A stretch of 64,000 bases of DNA from Isoetes taiwanensis (taxonomy: Eukaryota; Streptophyta; Lycopodiopsida; Isoetales; Isoetaceae): positions 2,519,477 to 2,583,476 of the forward strand of contig JAJEKV010000097.1 in assembly GCA_021234155.1 (NCBI GenBank). Reading direction: 5' to 3'. The notes under the pieces are model-generated. The model worked only from the letters and a program-made list of their open reading frames with translations, was not told where the DNA came from and made no database searches. Shown here piece by piece: positions 52,121-63,245 of the stretch; the first letter of the stretch is position 1, and each line of letters begins with the position of its first letter. The translations under genes and the position numbers were made by a program.

Positions 52121-55100
52121 GAATAAGTTTTAGCGTCCACGAGGAGACCAATTAGCCTATGGGACCCAAACAAAAGAGAGCAAAGCGTTTATTACCGACG
52201 TGATTAAAAACCCCGCCCATACGAAGGGGTTTTCGAGGGAAAAACCTTAGCAATAATAAGCATCTTTGGCACACCGCACAATTGCATAGGACAGTTCAAG
52301 ACCGTCCCCTAGGACACAAACGAGTCCGTGCATCCATAACTTCACGGAGGTATGACCCCAACAAACCCACCGACGTAGTCAATAATCGATGCAACGGCCG
52401 CCGGGGACTAGTAGTCGAACATACCTCTCTGGATATGGGCAAATGCCGGGCGGATCTGGAGGGTATGACATTCATCCTCAATCCATACCGGTGGCAACAC
52501 CGGCAAAGCCTTTGCTCGTGCTTCCCGAGCCCAACGCCTGTTTCAATGGAGGCGATGTGCACCCGTCTTGGATGGAAGCTATAAGTCTGCGCTTCTTCAT
52601 GGGCGGTTTGGGTGTACAAGTATCTTGGTGTGGGCCTCTTGTGAGCCTAGGATTGACTTGCTTGCGATAGTGTGCCCGGCTTAACGTCGCGTCGAGCCTC
52701 GCATCCCGAGCTTGCGAAGGAAAGTAGCATCTAGGTACGGTTTAAGTGCCTCGCGATCTTTCTTTGTCCCGACACGGACACATCTGTTTTGCTCCTGCGC
52801 CCGGCGTGAGAACCACCGAGCTTGCTTGTCTTTCCAGCCAGGATTTCAGGCGTTGGGGACCCATCAACGTGGCCAAAGCAAGATGGGGCAAAGCGTGTAT
52901 CAGCCATAGCGACCACCTTTTGAGGTAAACGATATGGCGTTCCAATGCGGCCCGAAGGGGTAGAAAGCCCGTCTCTCGGGTGATCAGTGCGGGCTGTGGA
53001 CTTCACCCCGGGCCCGTGCCAAGAAGGCCTTCTGCACCTGCTCGAGGTCATTCCAGGTGCTGAGGGATATCACCGGACCCCACAAGGACCGGCTCAACCA
53101 AGGCCCGAAACAAATGTGACTGGTGGCCCCAGGCGTACAACTCTGCCTTGTGGCTGTTGTTCTGCATGGCATATAGTGCTTTCCAACCCGCCGTGTCCCG
53201 CAATCTAATAGCCGCATCCCAATGGGTGGTAGTTGAGAACTCAATCCCCAAGTACTTGTAGGTCGGAGCCACCTCTACCTCTTGCCCCTGGTAAGTGAAG
53301 GTGGGAAGCCCCAGGTCGACGGACGATGCAACTAGCGAAGACCCTAGTTTTGGCCAAGTTAACTCGCATGCCAGTGAATTGGCAAAACGTGTCAAGAGCA
53401 TCCAGGTGACGCTGCATGTCCTCTGGAGTATAGGCCATGAGGTTGACATCGTCAGCATATATGAGTTGCCGGATTGTGTGATGCATGAGATGTGTGCCCG
53501 CGCCTCCATGCTCAGAGAGCCAATCTTCCAACTGATCAATGTATAGGCCAAAGAGTGTGGGGGAGAGGGGGCAACCCTGACGCACTCCAATGCTACTGAT
53601 TACCGGCTGTGCTGCTGATGTGATACGGCCTGAGCATGCCTCGTACAGCCTATATACTGCATTCTGCAAGTCCAGGGGGGTCCCCAGCTGCACAATCCCC
53701 GAGCTTGTTGCGGGTATCGTGTCGAACGCTTTTGCAAAATCGACGAAACAACGATCGATGTGTTCTCTTCGCGGCGATTCTGCTATCCTCAATCAATGTG
53801 CGCAGAGTGAAGATATGATCAATGGTGGAATGTCTGGGCCGAAAACCTGCCTGTGTAAGAGCTCGCACCTCCGTTTCCTCTGCCCATATTGTCAGCCGCT
53901 GCTCAAGGATGCCAGCTAACAGTTTTGCAAAGAGAGAGCTGACCATAATAGTACGGTAGTTGGCCGGGCATTGAGGGTCCCCTGCTTTGTATATGGGCAC
54001 CACTCTGCTAGTGGTCCATTGGCGTGGGGAAGCCTTCGCAATGCTTTATTGAACAATGCCGCGAGGACAGGCCCAGCACGAGGCCCAGCCCATTTCGAAG
54101 TTACGCTGCATGCCATCTAAATCTGTTTGCCTTCCCATTAGCTAGACACCGTGTAGGCCCATGATAACATCCCCTACGTGATAACCATGCCTATCGTGGA
54201 GGGATTGGTGCCGACCTCGAAAGGGTCGCATAACAAGCTGTTGCAATCTACCGTACCCATTGCTCGAGGTGATATTCCCCGTGGGTCGTGCGGGCTTGCT
54301 CAAGACCCTTCTCCGAGAATGTCCCGGGTGCCGGGTTGGTCGAGACCAAACATCATTCTTCGATGCTCATGCGAGGTATCCGCCTTCTTATTCTTGAGAA
54401 AGGAGCGGTATTGGATGATGGCCTTGTGGGCGGGAGATGGGATCAATGACTTGCCGGAGTGTGCGTTGAGCTCGACACTCATCATCAAACCATTTGTTGC
54501 GGCGAAAGGTGGTAGTGCACGTGGTTCGCCGTGGCGGCCTCTCCCAAAGCATCTTTCGGCTGTACCGCCGGCGGTAGGTGAGTCACCTCCAGATTGCTCT
54601 TGAAGTGTGGGGAGTTGCGGCAGTCCCGCCAGATCATGCTCAAGCGGTGGGCATAGGTCCCCGCTGCGGTCGTAGTCCAGTAGCAAATGGGCACCCGGTG
54701 TGTTGAAGCAAAGCGGCAGTGCAGGGGAGCCTCCCAATGGAGATGCATGAACGAGGGGCGGTGGTCCGATCTACTTCCTCGTCCCAAGTGTCTGCGTCCC
54801 GATGGAAAAATGAGTAACCAAGTGCATCCCGTTCCTCAACCCGGCAGATAATCCACCACACCGAGCCGCCCCCTTGGTTCTCCCCGCCTACAAGTGTAGC
54901 AACCGGAAGACGGAAGGCGGCCATTGTGCCAACCCATTACAAATAACCGTGTTAAAGATACTACCCGGCAACAACAAGCGCACGCCATAGCACGAAATAT
55001 GGTCGTCATCCGATATCCTTGACCAAGCCACCTCTGCGGGGTTCAACTGCAAGACGCCCTCCGCGGGGGGTCAAATTTTGGAACCCGCTTTCGGCTCCCC

Positions 55101-55140
55101 GTGCGTGCATTAAAGTCGCCAAGCAACATAACAACATCTG
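52121..55140 (-). mobile_element. LINE-D copy 2: endonuclease, RT and zinc-binding C terminus
   Basis: Minus strand. From 5': LLGDFNARTGSRKRVP (endonuclease GDFN, about 55085-55130), SDHRPSFMHLHWEAPL (about 54770-54735), RT blocks MVPIYKAGDPQCPANYRTIM and AGFRPRHSTIDHIFTLRTLI (54003-53650), FVDFAKAFDTIPATS and GVRQGCPLSPTLF, QLIYADDVNLMAYTPEDMQR (53792-53241), then a zinc-binding C terminus (52619-52296). YADD is intact, but the frame changes many times, so it is dead. The 3' end GGGTCCCATAGGCTAATTGG is homologous to that of copy 1 at 37.6 kb and runs into (TTCTA)n. It differs from the L1-type LINEs here in RT motifs and tail. The start at 55.1 kb lies within the endonuclease. Confidence 0.85.
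53241..53792 (-). pseudogene. LINE-D reverse transcriptase core
   Basis: A 183-codon frame holding RT palm motifs: CFVDFAKAFDTIPATS (first Asp), GVRQGCPLSPTLFGLYID and IYADDVNLMAY (YADD intact), then LAKTRVF. The frame ends by shift at 53241 and continues in the overlapping frame to 53048 (FTYQGQEVEVAPTYKYLGIE). Confidence 0.85.
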
Positions 55141-56778
55141 TGATCACCTACTAATGAAATAAAGTAATAATCTATGGAAGTTAGTAAATACCCCCCACAA
55201 CCCCACCCCCAAAAAAAGTAAAGATCTTGTTACGATCATGAAAATTCTATAATCTAAAATAATAAACTTCTATCATCCAAAATAATAAACTGATGGCGTT
55301 TAGCAGAGATCTTGTTTCTCCAACCACCTAGATTTATAATATATAGTAGCAAGGCAAATATCAATTTGGTTGTTTGAGTCGAAACTTGTAACAGTAATAT
55401 AATGATACGAAATCAAGCAAAGCATATCTAGTAAGAACCTAACAAAAGTGGCCATATCAAATATCAAGCCTTCTAGTTGCATTTTCTTCTGTAGAAAGAG
55501 AGCCTCCACACCAAAGCCAAGATGGCCATATGCAAGTATCATGGCATTCTACAATCACATCATATCTTTTATATGTCCAGTTTATTGAAGAACGTCCCTT
55601 GATCCAACAATTCACATTTTGCGTATACCTTGGCCATCAACAACTATATGAAAATGAACATTTTACTCAACAAAGCTTTTGTTGAACATAAAACTACTTT
55701 GTTTGGGTTCTCCCCATGCACATACATTTGTTTACTCAACAAAGCTTTTGTTGAACATAAAACTACTTTGTTTGGGTTCCCCCCATGCACATACATTTGT
55801 TGGAAATAATGCAATCCTTTATTTTTACGTTTTACCTGTGAACACCTGTATTTTACCTATGAACATCCTGTAGTTTGCTCATTTGATTTGTGACTTCCTT
55901 ATCTATACTATATTGATCTAAAATACTTTCTTGGTGGCTTCAAAGTTATAGATCCATATATTTGTAAAATGGTTTGCATGCAAATCACTAAATCAATAAT
56001 TCAGTCACAATAAAACAAGATTCATAGGTAAGTTATTACAGACTGGAGAACCACAACATAGAGGAAATTTGAGATCTCATGTCATCCCCATAAGAATCCT
56101 CCAATAGAATGGCTACCCTCTATAAACTGCAATTAATGCAGCACCAACAACCTCATTGCTTTTATTTTTCTCCAATAACTTTTGATCCACTCGTCAATAT
56201 GCTGCGGCGTTTGTTGCGTAGATGCGGAATGAAAAGATCTTTCTAATGATATATGGTGATGATGTATTTCAATATGGTCATATGCGTTAATCTTAAAAAA
56301 AATATGATTTTTTGATTATTTCTTGTACATTTATATCAGGAAAGGTATATGAATGGTTATCATTAGATAGATCTTGAGAAGACGAACCCATTGCTACAAA
56401 AAGTGTTTGAATCAGAGTTATAGATGAAAAGTTATAATGAAAAAATGATACTACGGAAGTTAGTTGCAACTGCATTAATTACAGGCTGCCACATAATACT
56501 GGAATGAGATACACTGAAACTCTTCTCTTATTGGACAGTTTAAAAAGCTGACGTGGCATTTTAAGCATCCCTTAAATGGGACAAAATGTGATCTCATATT
56601 TCCTCTAATAGAAGGTATTATGGTAAAAATTCTAAAAGATTTGAGGATTGGTTCAAACAATCGAAACGATGGAAGGTAAGGAAAAAAAATGCACTCTAAA
56701 CTGTATGGATTTCTAATGGACTGTCACTTCTGGGCAATGGGCAAAGCAGAGCAAGTACATTATAAGGTAGAGCCAAAA
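55141..56778. other. Intergenic, one tandem duplication, no gene
   Basis: 55663-55731 and 55732-55800 are a 69-bp tandem duplication (TTACTCAACAAAGCTTTTGT start) with at most one or two differences. No coding sequence recognised elsewhere. Confidence 0.6.
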
Positions 56779-57686
56779 CTAAATACAATAAAACTTCCCT
56801 AAACAACTACTCCAACATCCTTTCCAGCTGCTGGCTTCATAAGGAATTCTCTTCCTCTTGTCTTCCTCCTTAGGCTGAAGAATGGTCACATTGTCGGGCA
56901 ATGGAGTCATTGGACCCTGCTTGCCTTTAGGATCCCAGTCCAACATAATCTTAACTTTGATCCCCAAGATGCCCTGCAGAATTCAATCAAGATGTATAGC
57001 TCCAATTCCAAAAAATCACAAAATGCCAGAAAAAGATGTCCATACCTGACGCAAGAAAACATGTCTTACAACACTGTCAATATACTCATTCACAGGACTT
57101 CCTGATGATATCATGTATCCATCCTTGAATTTCATAGACTTTGCTTGCTGTGCCCTAAGTTTACCACTAACAATAACCTACAAAAGTAATAGAATAGAAT
57201 AGAATAGAATAGAATAGAATAGAATACATTATTGTCCCTTGTGCCCTGAGGCCCCTGGACTTGTGTAGCATGGGCGAGCTCCCTAATGGGGGCTACTAGC
57301 TCATCACGCTGTTTTATTGTAGCCTTTTCTGAAGGCTCACTTTTTTCTATTAATGCCGGCACCCTACTTTGTTCCGGCGTCTAGGCCGTGCAGGTGTGCG
57401 TCTATATCAAACAGCTTTAAGCTGTATATTTGGTGGGCATCTATGATTTGCCTCTTGAGCAACTCATATCGTAAGCCCTTTTTGTTCATGTGCTTCTCGG
57501 TGTCTGTTCAGCATCTCTCGTATTGCATCTGCCAGATCTCTCATTGTTTCTGTCCTTGTAGCTTGTCATTCATAATGCCAGCATGCAATTATAAACAATT
57601 GGGCCAACAAAACTGAAAAACTCAAGCGCACCTCACAACTCTTGGCACCGCTTTCCATGATGAACCTAAGAACACGATACCACGCT
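56779..57686 (-). pseudogene. RPS3: Ribosomal protein S3 (eS/uS3), last three exons
   Basis: Minus-strand exons 57686-57632 (AWYRVLRFIMESGAKSCE), 57177-57046 ([20 protein letters not shown] and [20 protein letters not shown]) and 56973-56779 ([31 protein letters not shown]) join in phase and match the C-terminal half of cytosolic RPS3, a small-subunit protein at the mRNA entry site. After KEEDKRK the frame is shifted by 1 bp. The shifted frame gives [16 protein letters not shown] and a stop, which looks like the intended end. The N-terminal KH half is absent apart from one exon in the opposite orientation at 57789. Retained introns mean it is a rearranged genomic copy, not a processed pseudogene. 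Confidence 0.88.
57189..57620 (-). mobile_element. Possible retroelement 3' end with (TTCTA)n tail in RPS3 intron
   Basis: On the minus strand a frame reading KSEPSEKATIKQRDELVAPI, RELAHATQVQGPQGTRDNN leads into ATACTATTCTA repeats (57189-57228). The pentamer is that of the LINE-D tail. The body differs from LINE-D, so it may be another family or a SINE. Confidence 0.45.
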
Positions 57687-57788
57687 CTGAAACAGAATAC
57701 ATAAGTGTCATTAGCATTACAGATAAGAATGTGTTTTAATAGAAAATTAAAAAAAAAAATCTAGTATAATCTCTTGCCTTTTTCTCAG

Positions 57789-57822
57789 GTGAAAAGGGCC
57801 GTAGAATCAGGAAACTGACAAG
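57789..57822 (+). pseudogene. RPS3: Isolated RPS3 exon, inverted relative to the others
   Basis: TTTTTCTCAG precedes and GTATTT follows a 34-bp exon reading GEKGRRIRKLT, the KH-domain GxxG-type segment of RPS3. It is on the plus strand only 100 bp from the minus-strand RPS3 exons. Confidence 0.8.
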
Positions 57823-59555
57823 GTATTTAAGATGTTAATAAGTTGACTGCAAAAATTGGGGATTTAAAGCATGAACTTCAGGATAATCCACATGGTTTTC
57901 TGCTCATATGAGAGTGAGGAACAGAATATATCATAATAGCAAATGAGATGACATTTCTTTCAGGCAGTTTGCTAATAGCTTGATTCACCTGCTAAATGTA
58001 GTATTAAGGCCCCATAATCTGGAAAACTAAACTATCGTTCCACAACATGCTAATTAGTCCTTGAACAGTATCGTTCTGCAGTGACTCCAATAACCAGTAA
58101 CTAATTAATGAAGACACGTGATGACAGACAATGAAAGTACTATTAACTCCTGCATATCCACACTGATGGGAAAACACGCCATTTTATACTGATGCACTTA
58201 TTTAATGTATAGATAGAACATGTATTGGTGTAAAAGAACTCAGCAAAAGTTCATGCATGAAGCTGAGAAACACCATACCAGAGAAGGCAAAGCCATACCA
58301 GACAGGGTTCCCTTTAAGAAATCTGGAAACGTTTGTGCTGACTTCATTATTTGTGCCAAATATGGCAGATGAGAATCGTCACAGGACAAAAACCATCATT
58401 CATTTAAATTGGATTTATGTCAGGATTTTGGACCATTTTGGCACTGCAACTTTTTCCCGGGTTAGTAAATTTGCATCGAGAATGTGACTTTTTTTTATAA
58501 CAGCACAACATGATTGCATTAAAAATTAAAAATATTTCACATATGCATGCCTGAGCATGTTTATGATATCAAATATTTTGCTCTCGTTGCTAGATCTGAG
58601 TAAACGAGAGGGCTACCAAAAGTAAACGATTTGTGGAAATGGAGGATAAACATTGAAGCTGGCTGCATGAATAGGATGTTCACAGAATGATGTTCACGGT
58701 TCATGTGTTCATGTGATTTTGCACTTGAAGCTTTATCAGAAGTGCTTGCAGGGAATAATGATGAAGTAGAACAGGAAGACAGATTGCACAAGTTTCTAAG
58801 ACATAACATCTTGCATGTGGAGGATAACTTTGGCCCTTCATCCAATAAAGCATGCCATTGTAAACCCTCCGAATGTAAAGCATGCCATTGTTTGGGTCGA
58901 AAGAAGAAGGGTTGAAGACTTGATAATCTCCATGGAAAATCAGGTCTGTAGAACAGAAATTAACTAGGGCAGTGTCTCGGACCTTTTGCAGAAGAATTTT
59001 CCATTTTGAGGATTCATCAAGTAGTTGGGCACAAGATGCAGATTCTTACAGAGTTATAATCTGCAGACGACATTAGTTTTGTGGCTTGAGAATGAAGCCA
59101 AACTCACTGAAGAATCACCATTACTAGGACCCAATATTGTCCCTCCAACACAGTAATTTGTTGCAGATCCGGATATTGTCCCTCCAACACAGGAATCCGG
59201 CCCTGCATATCCGGCTGCAGATGCTCAGATCGGCCCTGCTCTTTTGCCCTATTTTTGATCGACTGGTGATTTGGCCCTATTTTCCTTCAAGTCTTATCTT
59301 CTATTTTGATCCTCCTGCATTTTATCCATAGATTCGGGCCACTATGCGACATGGTTTATCTGCAAGAGTTGATCTGATGGGCTCCAACACAGGTCGCTGC
59401 TGCAACCAAGCAGCAAACCCCTTTTAGGATCAGGCTCGTTGGTGAACCCCTTATTTGTGGGTGTTTAGCGAATTTTTTTAACTCTTCTACTAGCATAAAT
59501 TGGGAGTTCACTTTTAAATTTAGTCATTCTCAAAAAAACCAGTATAGAAGATGCG
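57823..59555. other. Intergenic, no gene recognised
   Basis: Short open frames have no recognisable features. ATATTGTCCCTCCAACACAG is present twice near 59132 and 59170. Confidence 0.5.
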
Positions 59556-59719
59556 GCATGATAATGTAGGGGATACCATTTGCATGTGTTCAAGACGATA
59601 AGAATATGAGTCTAGGGGGAATCAAGACATTAAGAATGCATGATAATGTAGGGGATACCATTTGCATGTGTTCAAGACGATAAGAATATGAGTCTAGGGG
59701 GAATCAAGACATTAAGAAT
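59556..59719. repeat. 82-bp tandem duplication
   Basis: 59556-59637 and 59638-59719 are near-identical (GCATGATAATGTAGGGGATA start). Confidence 0.95.
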
Positions 59720-59817
59720 GTTAGGCTAGGGGGTAGCAACTGCATGTGGTTAAGACAGAATGTAGGTGTGTTTGTGTTGGTCTGTATATTGACTCTTGAC
59801 CCCTACACCATCCTGAA

Positions 59818-60299
59818 GGCCCCGAAGGGGCCAAAAAATTTTTTAGTTAACACAAACCATTAACACACAACTAACATTATTAACACAAACCATTGCATTT
59901 GACACATTTAAAATAAAATCCCCCTTAAACCCCCTTTGGTTTGGGTGCATATTCACACGGGGGGTTACGTAGGGCAGCGAGAGCCTCAAAAAATTTACAA
60001 CACATGTATAAAATTAACACCATTAAGTACATTCTCTCAAACCTTATAGTATTTTGCAAACCTTAATATACAGTATACAAAAACTTGTACATGCATATCC
60101 CATAAACGAGGATCGCTATGTACGGTCCAGATCTTGGAATAAAGGGCAAATATGCCCATCCGACAGCTCTCGTTGCCCGGAGTAACCCCCCGTGTGAATA
60201 TGCACCCAAACCAAAGGTGGTTTAAGGGGGATTTTATTTTAAATGTGTCAAATGCAATGGTTTGTGTTAATAATGTTAGTTGTGTGTTAATGGTTTGTG
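59818..60299. mobile_element. Foldback element (copy 2 of the 4.5-kb repeat)
   Basis: It begins GGCCCCGAAGGGGCC plus AAAAAATTTTTTAG. About 115-bp arms (59852-59970 and 60185-60299) are inverted copies of each other and share CACAAACCATTAACACACAA and the GGTTTGGGTGCATATTCACA block. The centre (about 215 bp) is also in the 4543-4850 copy, which lacks the right arm. No coding content: a non-autonomous foldback element or two inverted copies. Confidence 0.8.
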
Positions 60300-62040
60300 A
60301 ATATGTAGATTCTGCACACTTTCATGCTTTTAAAGCTGCATAAAGCTAGGAATAAGCTGCTGGAAGTTTTGAATATGGCTTCAGGGCTAACTGTATGGCA
60401 ACGCCTCAGGTTTTTAAGGGGTATATGGGTTGATTTCTAATCTCTGCTGATAGAAAACCAGGCTGATATAACAGTTTGACCACGGGCCTTTCTTTTGTTT
60501 TAAAATGCCTTGTTATTTATGAAGGACTGCAGGATCTAGTGTTTAAAAGTTTCTGCTATCCAATTATGAATTTGACATTACCCAATGTAGTGTTTGTATT
60601 AAACAAGCAGGGTGAAGGGTGATAAACTTATAGGATCTTATGACACCTGCTACCCTTAACAGTGCAACCATTTTGATGCTTGTGTTTGTTTTTTGGGTGC
60701 AGGTAACAGGATTCTATACTCCATGCTATGTTTTTTTCATAAATTGAAGTATTGTCAAAGATCAAGAACTTATGGTGGACAAGTGGATCTAGGACAAATT
60801 TAAATTGGGACGTTCTCTGGGGTATTCTGACCCTAGTTGTATTGTTAAAACACATTTATTGACAAGGTAAATTGTATTATTGTAGCTATTTGACTTTAAG
60901 GTAAAGAATATATGAATTTCAATCATTTTGAGATTATGTAACCAGATCTAGGCTTTGTATTGAAGCCACCTTTTCAATAGAAGGACTGCTTATTGAATCC
61001 TTGTTATCTTGTAAAGGTCTTAAGGATTAAGGTCTGTTTTTCAGACTTAAAGGTTTTTTGTTTTAATCCCAGTATTTTGGTTTTACCAAAGTCCTTGATC
61101 TGGTTAATCAAATTTAGGTGGTATGACTTACGTCCTGATGATGTACTAACATATGTTGGCTATGTGTATTAGGAATATGCAAATGTACAAGTGGTTGACA
61201 AAGGCAATGGCTGGATAATGGCTGGAAGACATCATTTGAATCTTGAAAATTAGTATTTGATGACCTTTGTTCTCATATGAAGGTAAACTCATGTACATGT
61301 CTAAGAAGGATTGACATTAAGGTAAAGATTTTTCTAGGAGTTTTGCACTATGTGACTGTTGTACATATTATTTCAAATATATAAAAGTAACCAGATTTTG
61401 GCCTTTTATTGAAATCACCTATTCAATAAAGGGACTGCCTATTGAATCCTTTATTTTCTTGAAAAGGTCTTAAAGGATTGAAGTCTGTTTGTACAGATTT
61501 GAAGGTTTTTTGTTTTAATCCCAGTATATTGGTTATACCAATGTCCTTAATCTAGGTTACTATATTTGAGGTGAACTGATATATGTTGACATGATGAACT
61601 AACTCATAATGGTTGTGTCTATTAGGAATATGCAAATGAAAATGAACTGGACAAGAACAACTATTGGATCGAAGAGTTGATTACACTCAACTATCATATC
61701 TGCAACATTGACAACCCGATTATTGCTGTGCAAATTACTTTCGAGTGTATCAAAGGCAAGGATTTTCATTCTTTTATCATATTCAATCAATGAAATCTTT
61801 ATGACAAGGGGATGTCCCCTGTTGCATTTACATTGACGAGAGTTATGATCCGTAAGAGATGCCCGAGTGAAGGACACGGAGTTGTCATTCGGCCCACGCC
61901 TTCAGTGGGACTCCTAAGTCGCGGAAGCGTGAATACATGTTAGCACACAGCACAAATATATATAAACAAGAAATTTAATGCGTCCTACGGTGCATGTTCG
62001 AGTTTTAGCACGTTTCTATGCTGCAAGTTCTTATCGTGCC
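60300..62040. repeat. Diverged direct duplication of about 240 bp, otherwise no gene
   Basis: 60941-61184 and 61388-61637 share GTAACCAGAT, TTTTTTGTTTTAATCCCAGT and TATTAGGAATATGCAAATG in the same order, spaced about 450 bp. The rest of the stretch holds no recognised gene. Confidence 0.7.
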
Positions 62041-63110
62041 CTACATTCTAAAAGAATCTCTTGAGAATACTCTAAACTCATAGATTCTAGATTCTACCAA
62101 GGTTCTCTTGGAGGTTTCGTGAGTATTCCTTTAAATTTTATAAGATTCCCTCTAGATTCCATTAGATTTCCCTAGATTCTCCAAGATTCTATGAAGATCC
62201 CCTTAGATTTTATGAGATTGCCCTAGGTTCCCTTACATTACATGAGATTCAAAGAGATTCTATAAAGATTCCTTTAGATACTCTAAGATTTCATCAACAT
62301 TTTCTTAGATTCTCTTAGATTTTATGAAGATTCCTTTAGATCCCCCAGATTTTAAGAGATTCCCTTAGGCTTGTAAATATTTTCCTAGATTCTCTTACAT
62401 TTTATAAGATTTTCTTACATTCTATTAGATTCCTCTGGATTCCTACATTCTAGAACTTTTTAGAACATTGTAAGACTTTCTGAAACATTCTAAGACTTTC
62501 AAAATATTCTAGATTCCTCTGGATTCTCTTACATTTTATAAGATTTTCTTACATTCTATTAGATTCCTCTGGATTTCTTTATATTCTAGAACTTTTTAGA
62601 ACATTGTAAGACTTTCTGAAACATGCTAAGACTTTCAAAATATTCTAGAACTTTCTGTTACATTCACATAGATTCCCCTACATTCTAGAACATTCTAAAA
62701 CTTATTAGAACAATTTGGAACTTTCTGGAAGAATTTTCCTAGACCCCCCCTAGATTCTCTTACATTTCATAAGATTTTCTTACATTCTATTAGATTCTTC
62801 TGGATTCCTTTACATTCTAGAACTTTTTAGAACATTGTAAGACTTTCTGAAACATTCTAAGATTTTCAAAATATTCTAGAACTTTCTGGAAGTATTTCCC
62901 TCGATTTCCTTATATTCCCATAGATTCCCCTACATTCTAGAACATTCTAAAACTTATTGAAACAATTTGGAACTTTCTGGAAGAATTTTTTTAGATCCCC
63001 CCTAGATTCTCTTATGTTCTAGAACTTTCTAGAAGACTCTAGAACTTTCTAGAGCCTTCCAGAACATTCTAGAACTTTCTTGAACTAGTTAGAATGTTAT
63101 AGTCTATTTT
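62040..63110. repeat. 1-kb degenerate AGATTC / TTCTAGAAC array
   Basis: The left part is built on TTAGATTCYC-like units. From about 62440 on 10-bp TTCTAGAACN units dominate. Larger blocks are duplicated (62395-62480, 62527-62610, 62758-62850). The right part forms an HSE-like lattice (see next). Confidence 0.85.
63017..63084. promoter_or_regulatory. Heat-shock-element-like lattice
   Basis: TTC and GAA triplets alternate every 5 bp from 63017 to 63084. Of 14 positions, 12 are exact and two differ by one base. This is the nTTCnnGAAn pattern bound by heat-shock factors, here far longer than a usual promoter HSE. It may be a by-product of the 10-bp repeat. No gene start is seen next to it. Confidence 0.6.
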
Positions 63111-63164
63111 ATCCTATGGAAACATTACCCTTAAGTATATTTGAAACATAAATTATTCATGGAA

Positions 63165-63245
63165 TTAATGCTTGGTCTAGTGGTTAGAGTGGGGGGTTTG
63201 GGGGATTGAGGACCAGGGTTCGAATCCCCCCAACAACATAAAAAA
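63165..63245 (+). mobile_element. tRNA-derived SINE head (pol III A and B boxes)
   Basis: TGGTCTAGTGGTTAGAG (63174-63190) fits an A box and GGTTCGAATCC (63218-63228) fits a B box exactly. The spacing is tRNA-like. The acceptor and T stems do not pair properly, so it is not a working tRNA gene. Confidence 0.65.

Noticed and set aside
51919-52173. Frame of ILFYS repeats
   Set aside because: Translation of the (TAGAA)n microsatellite.
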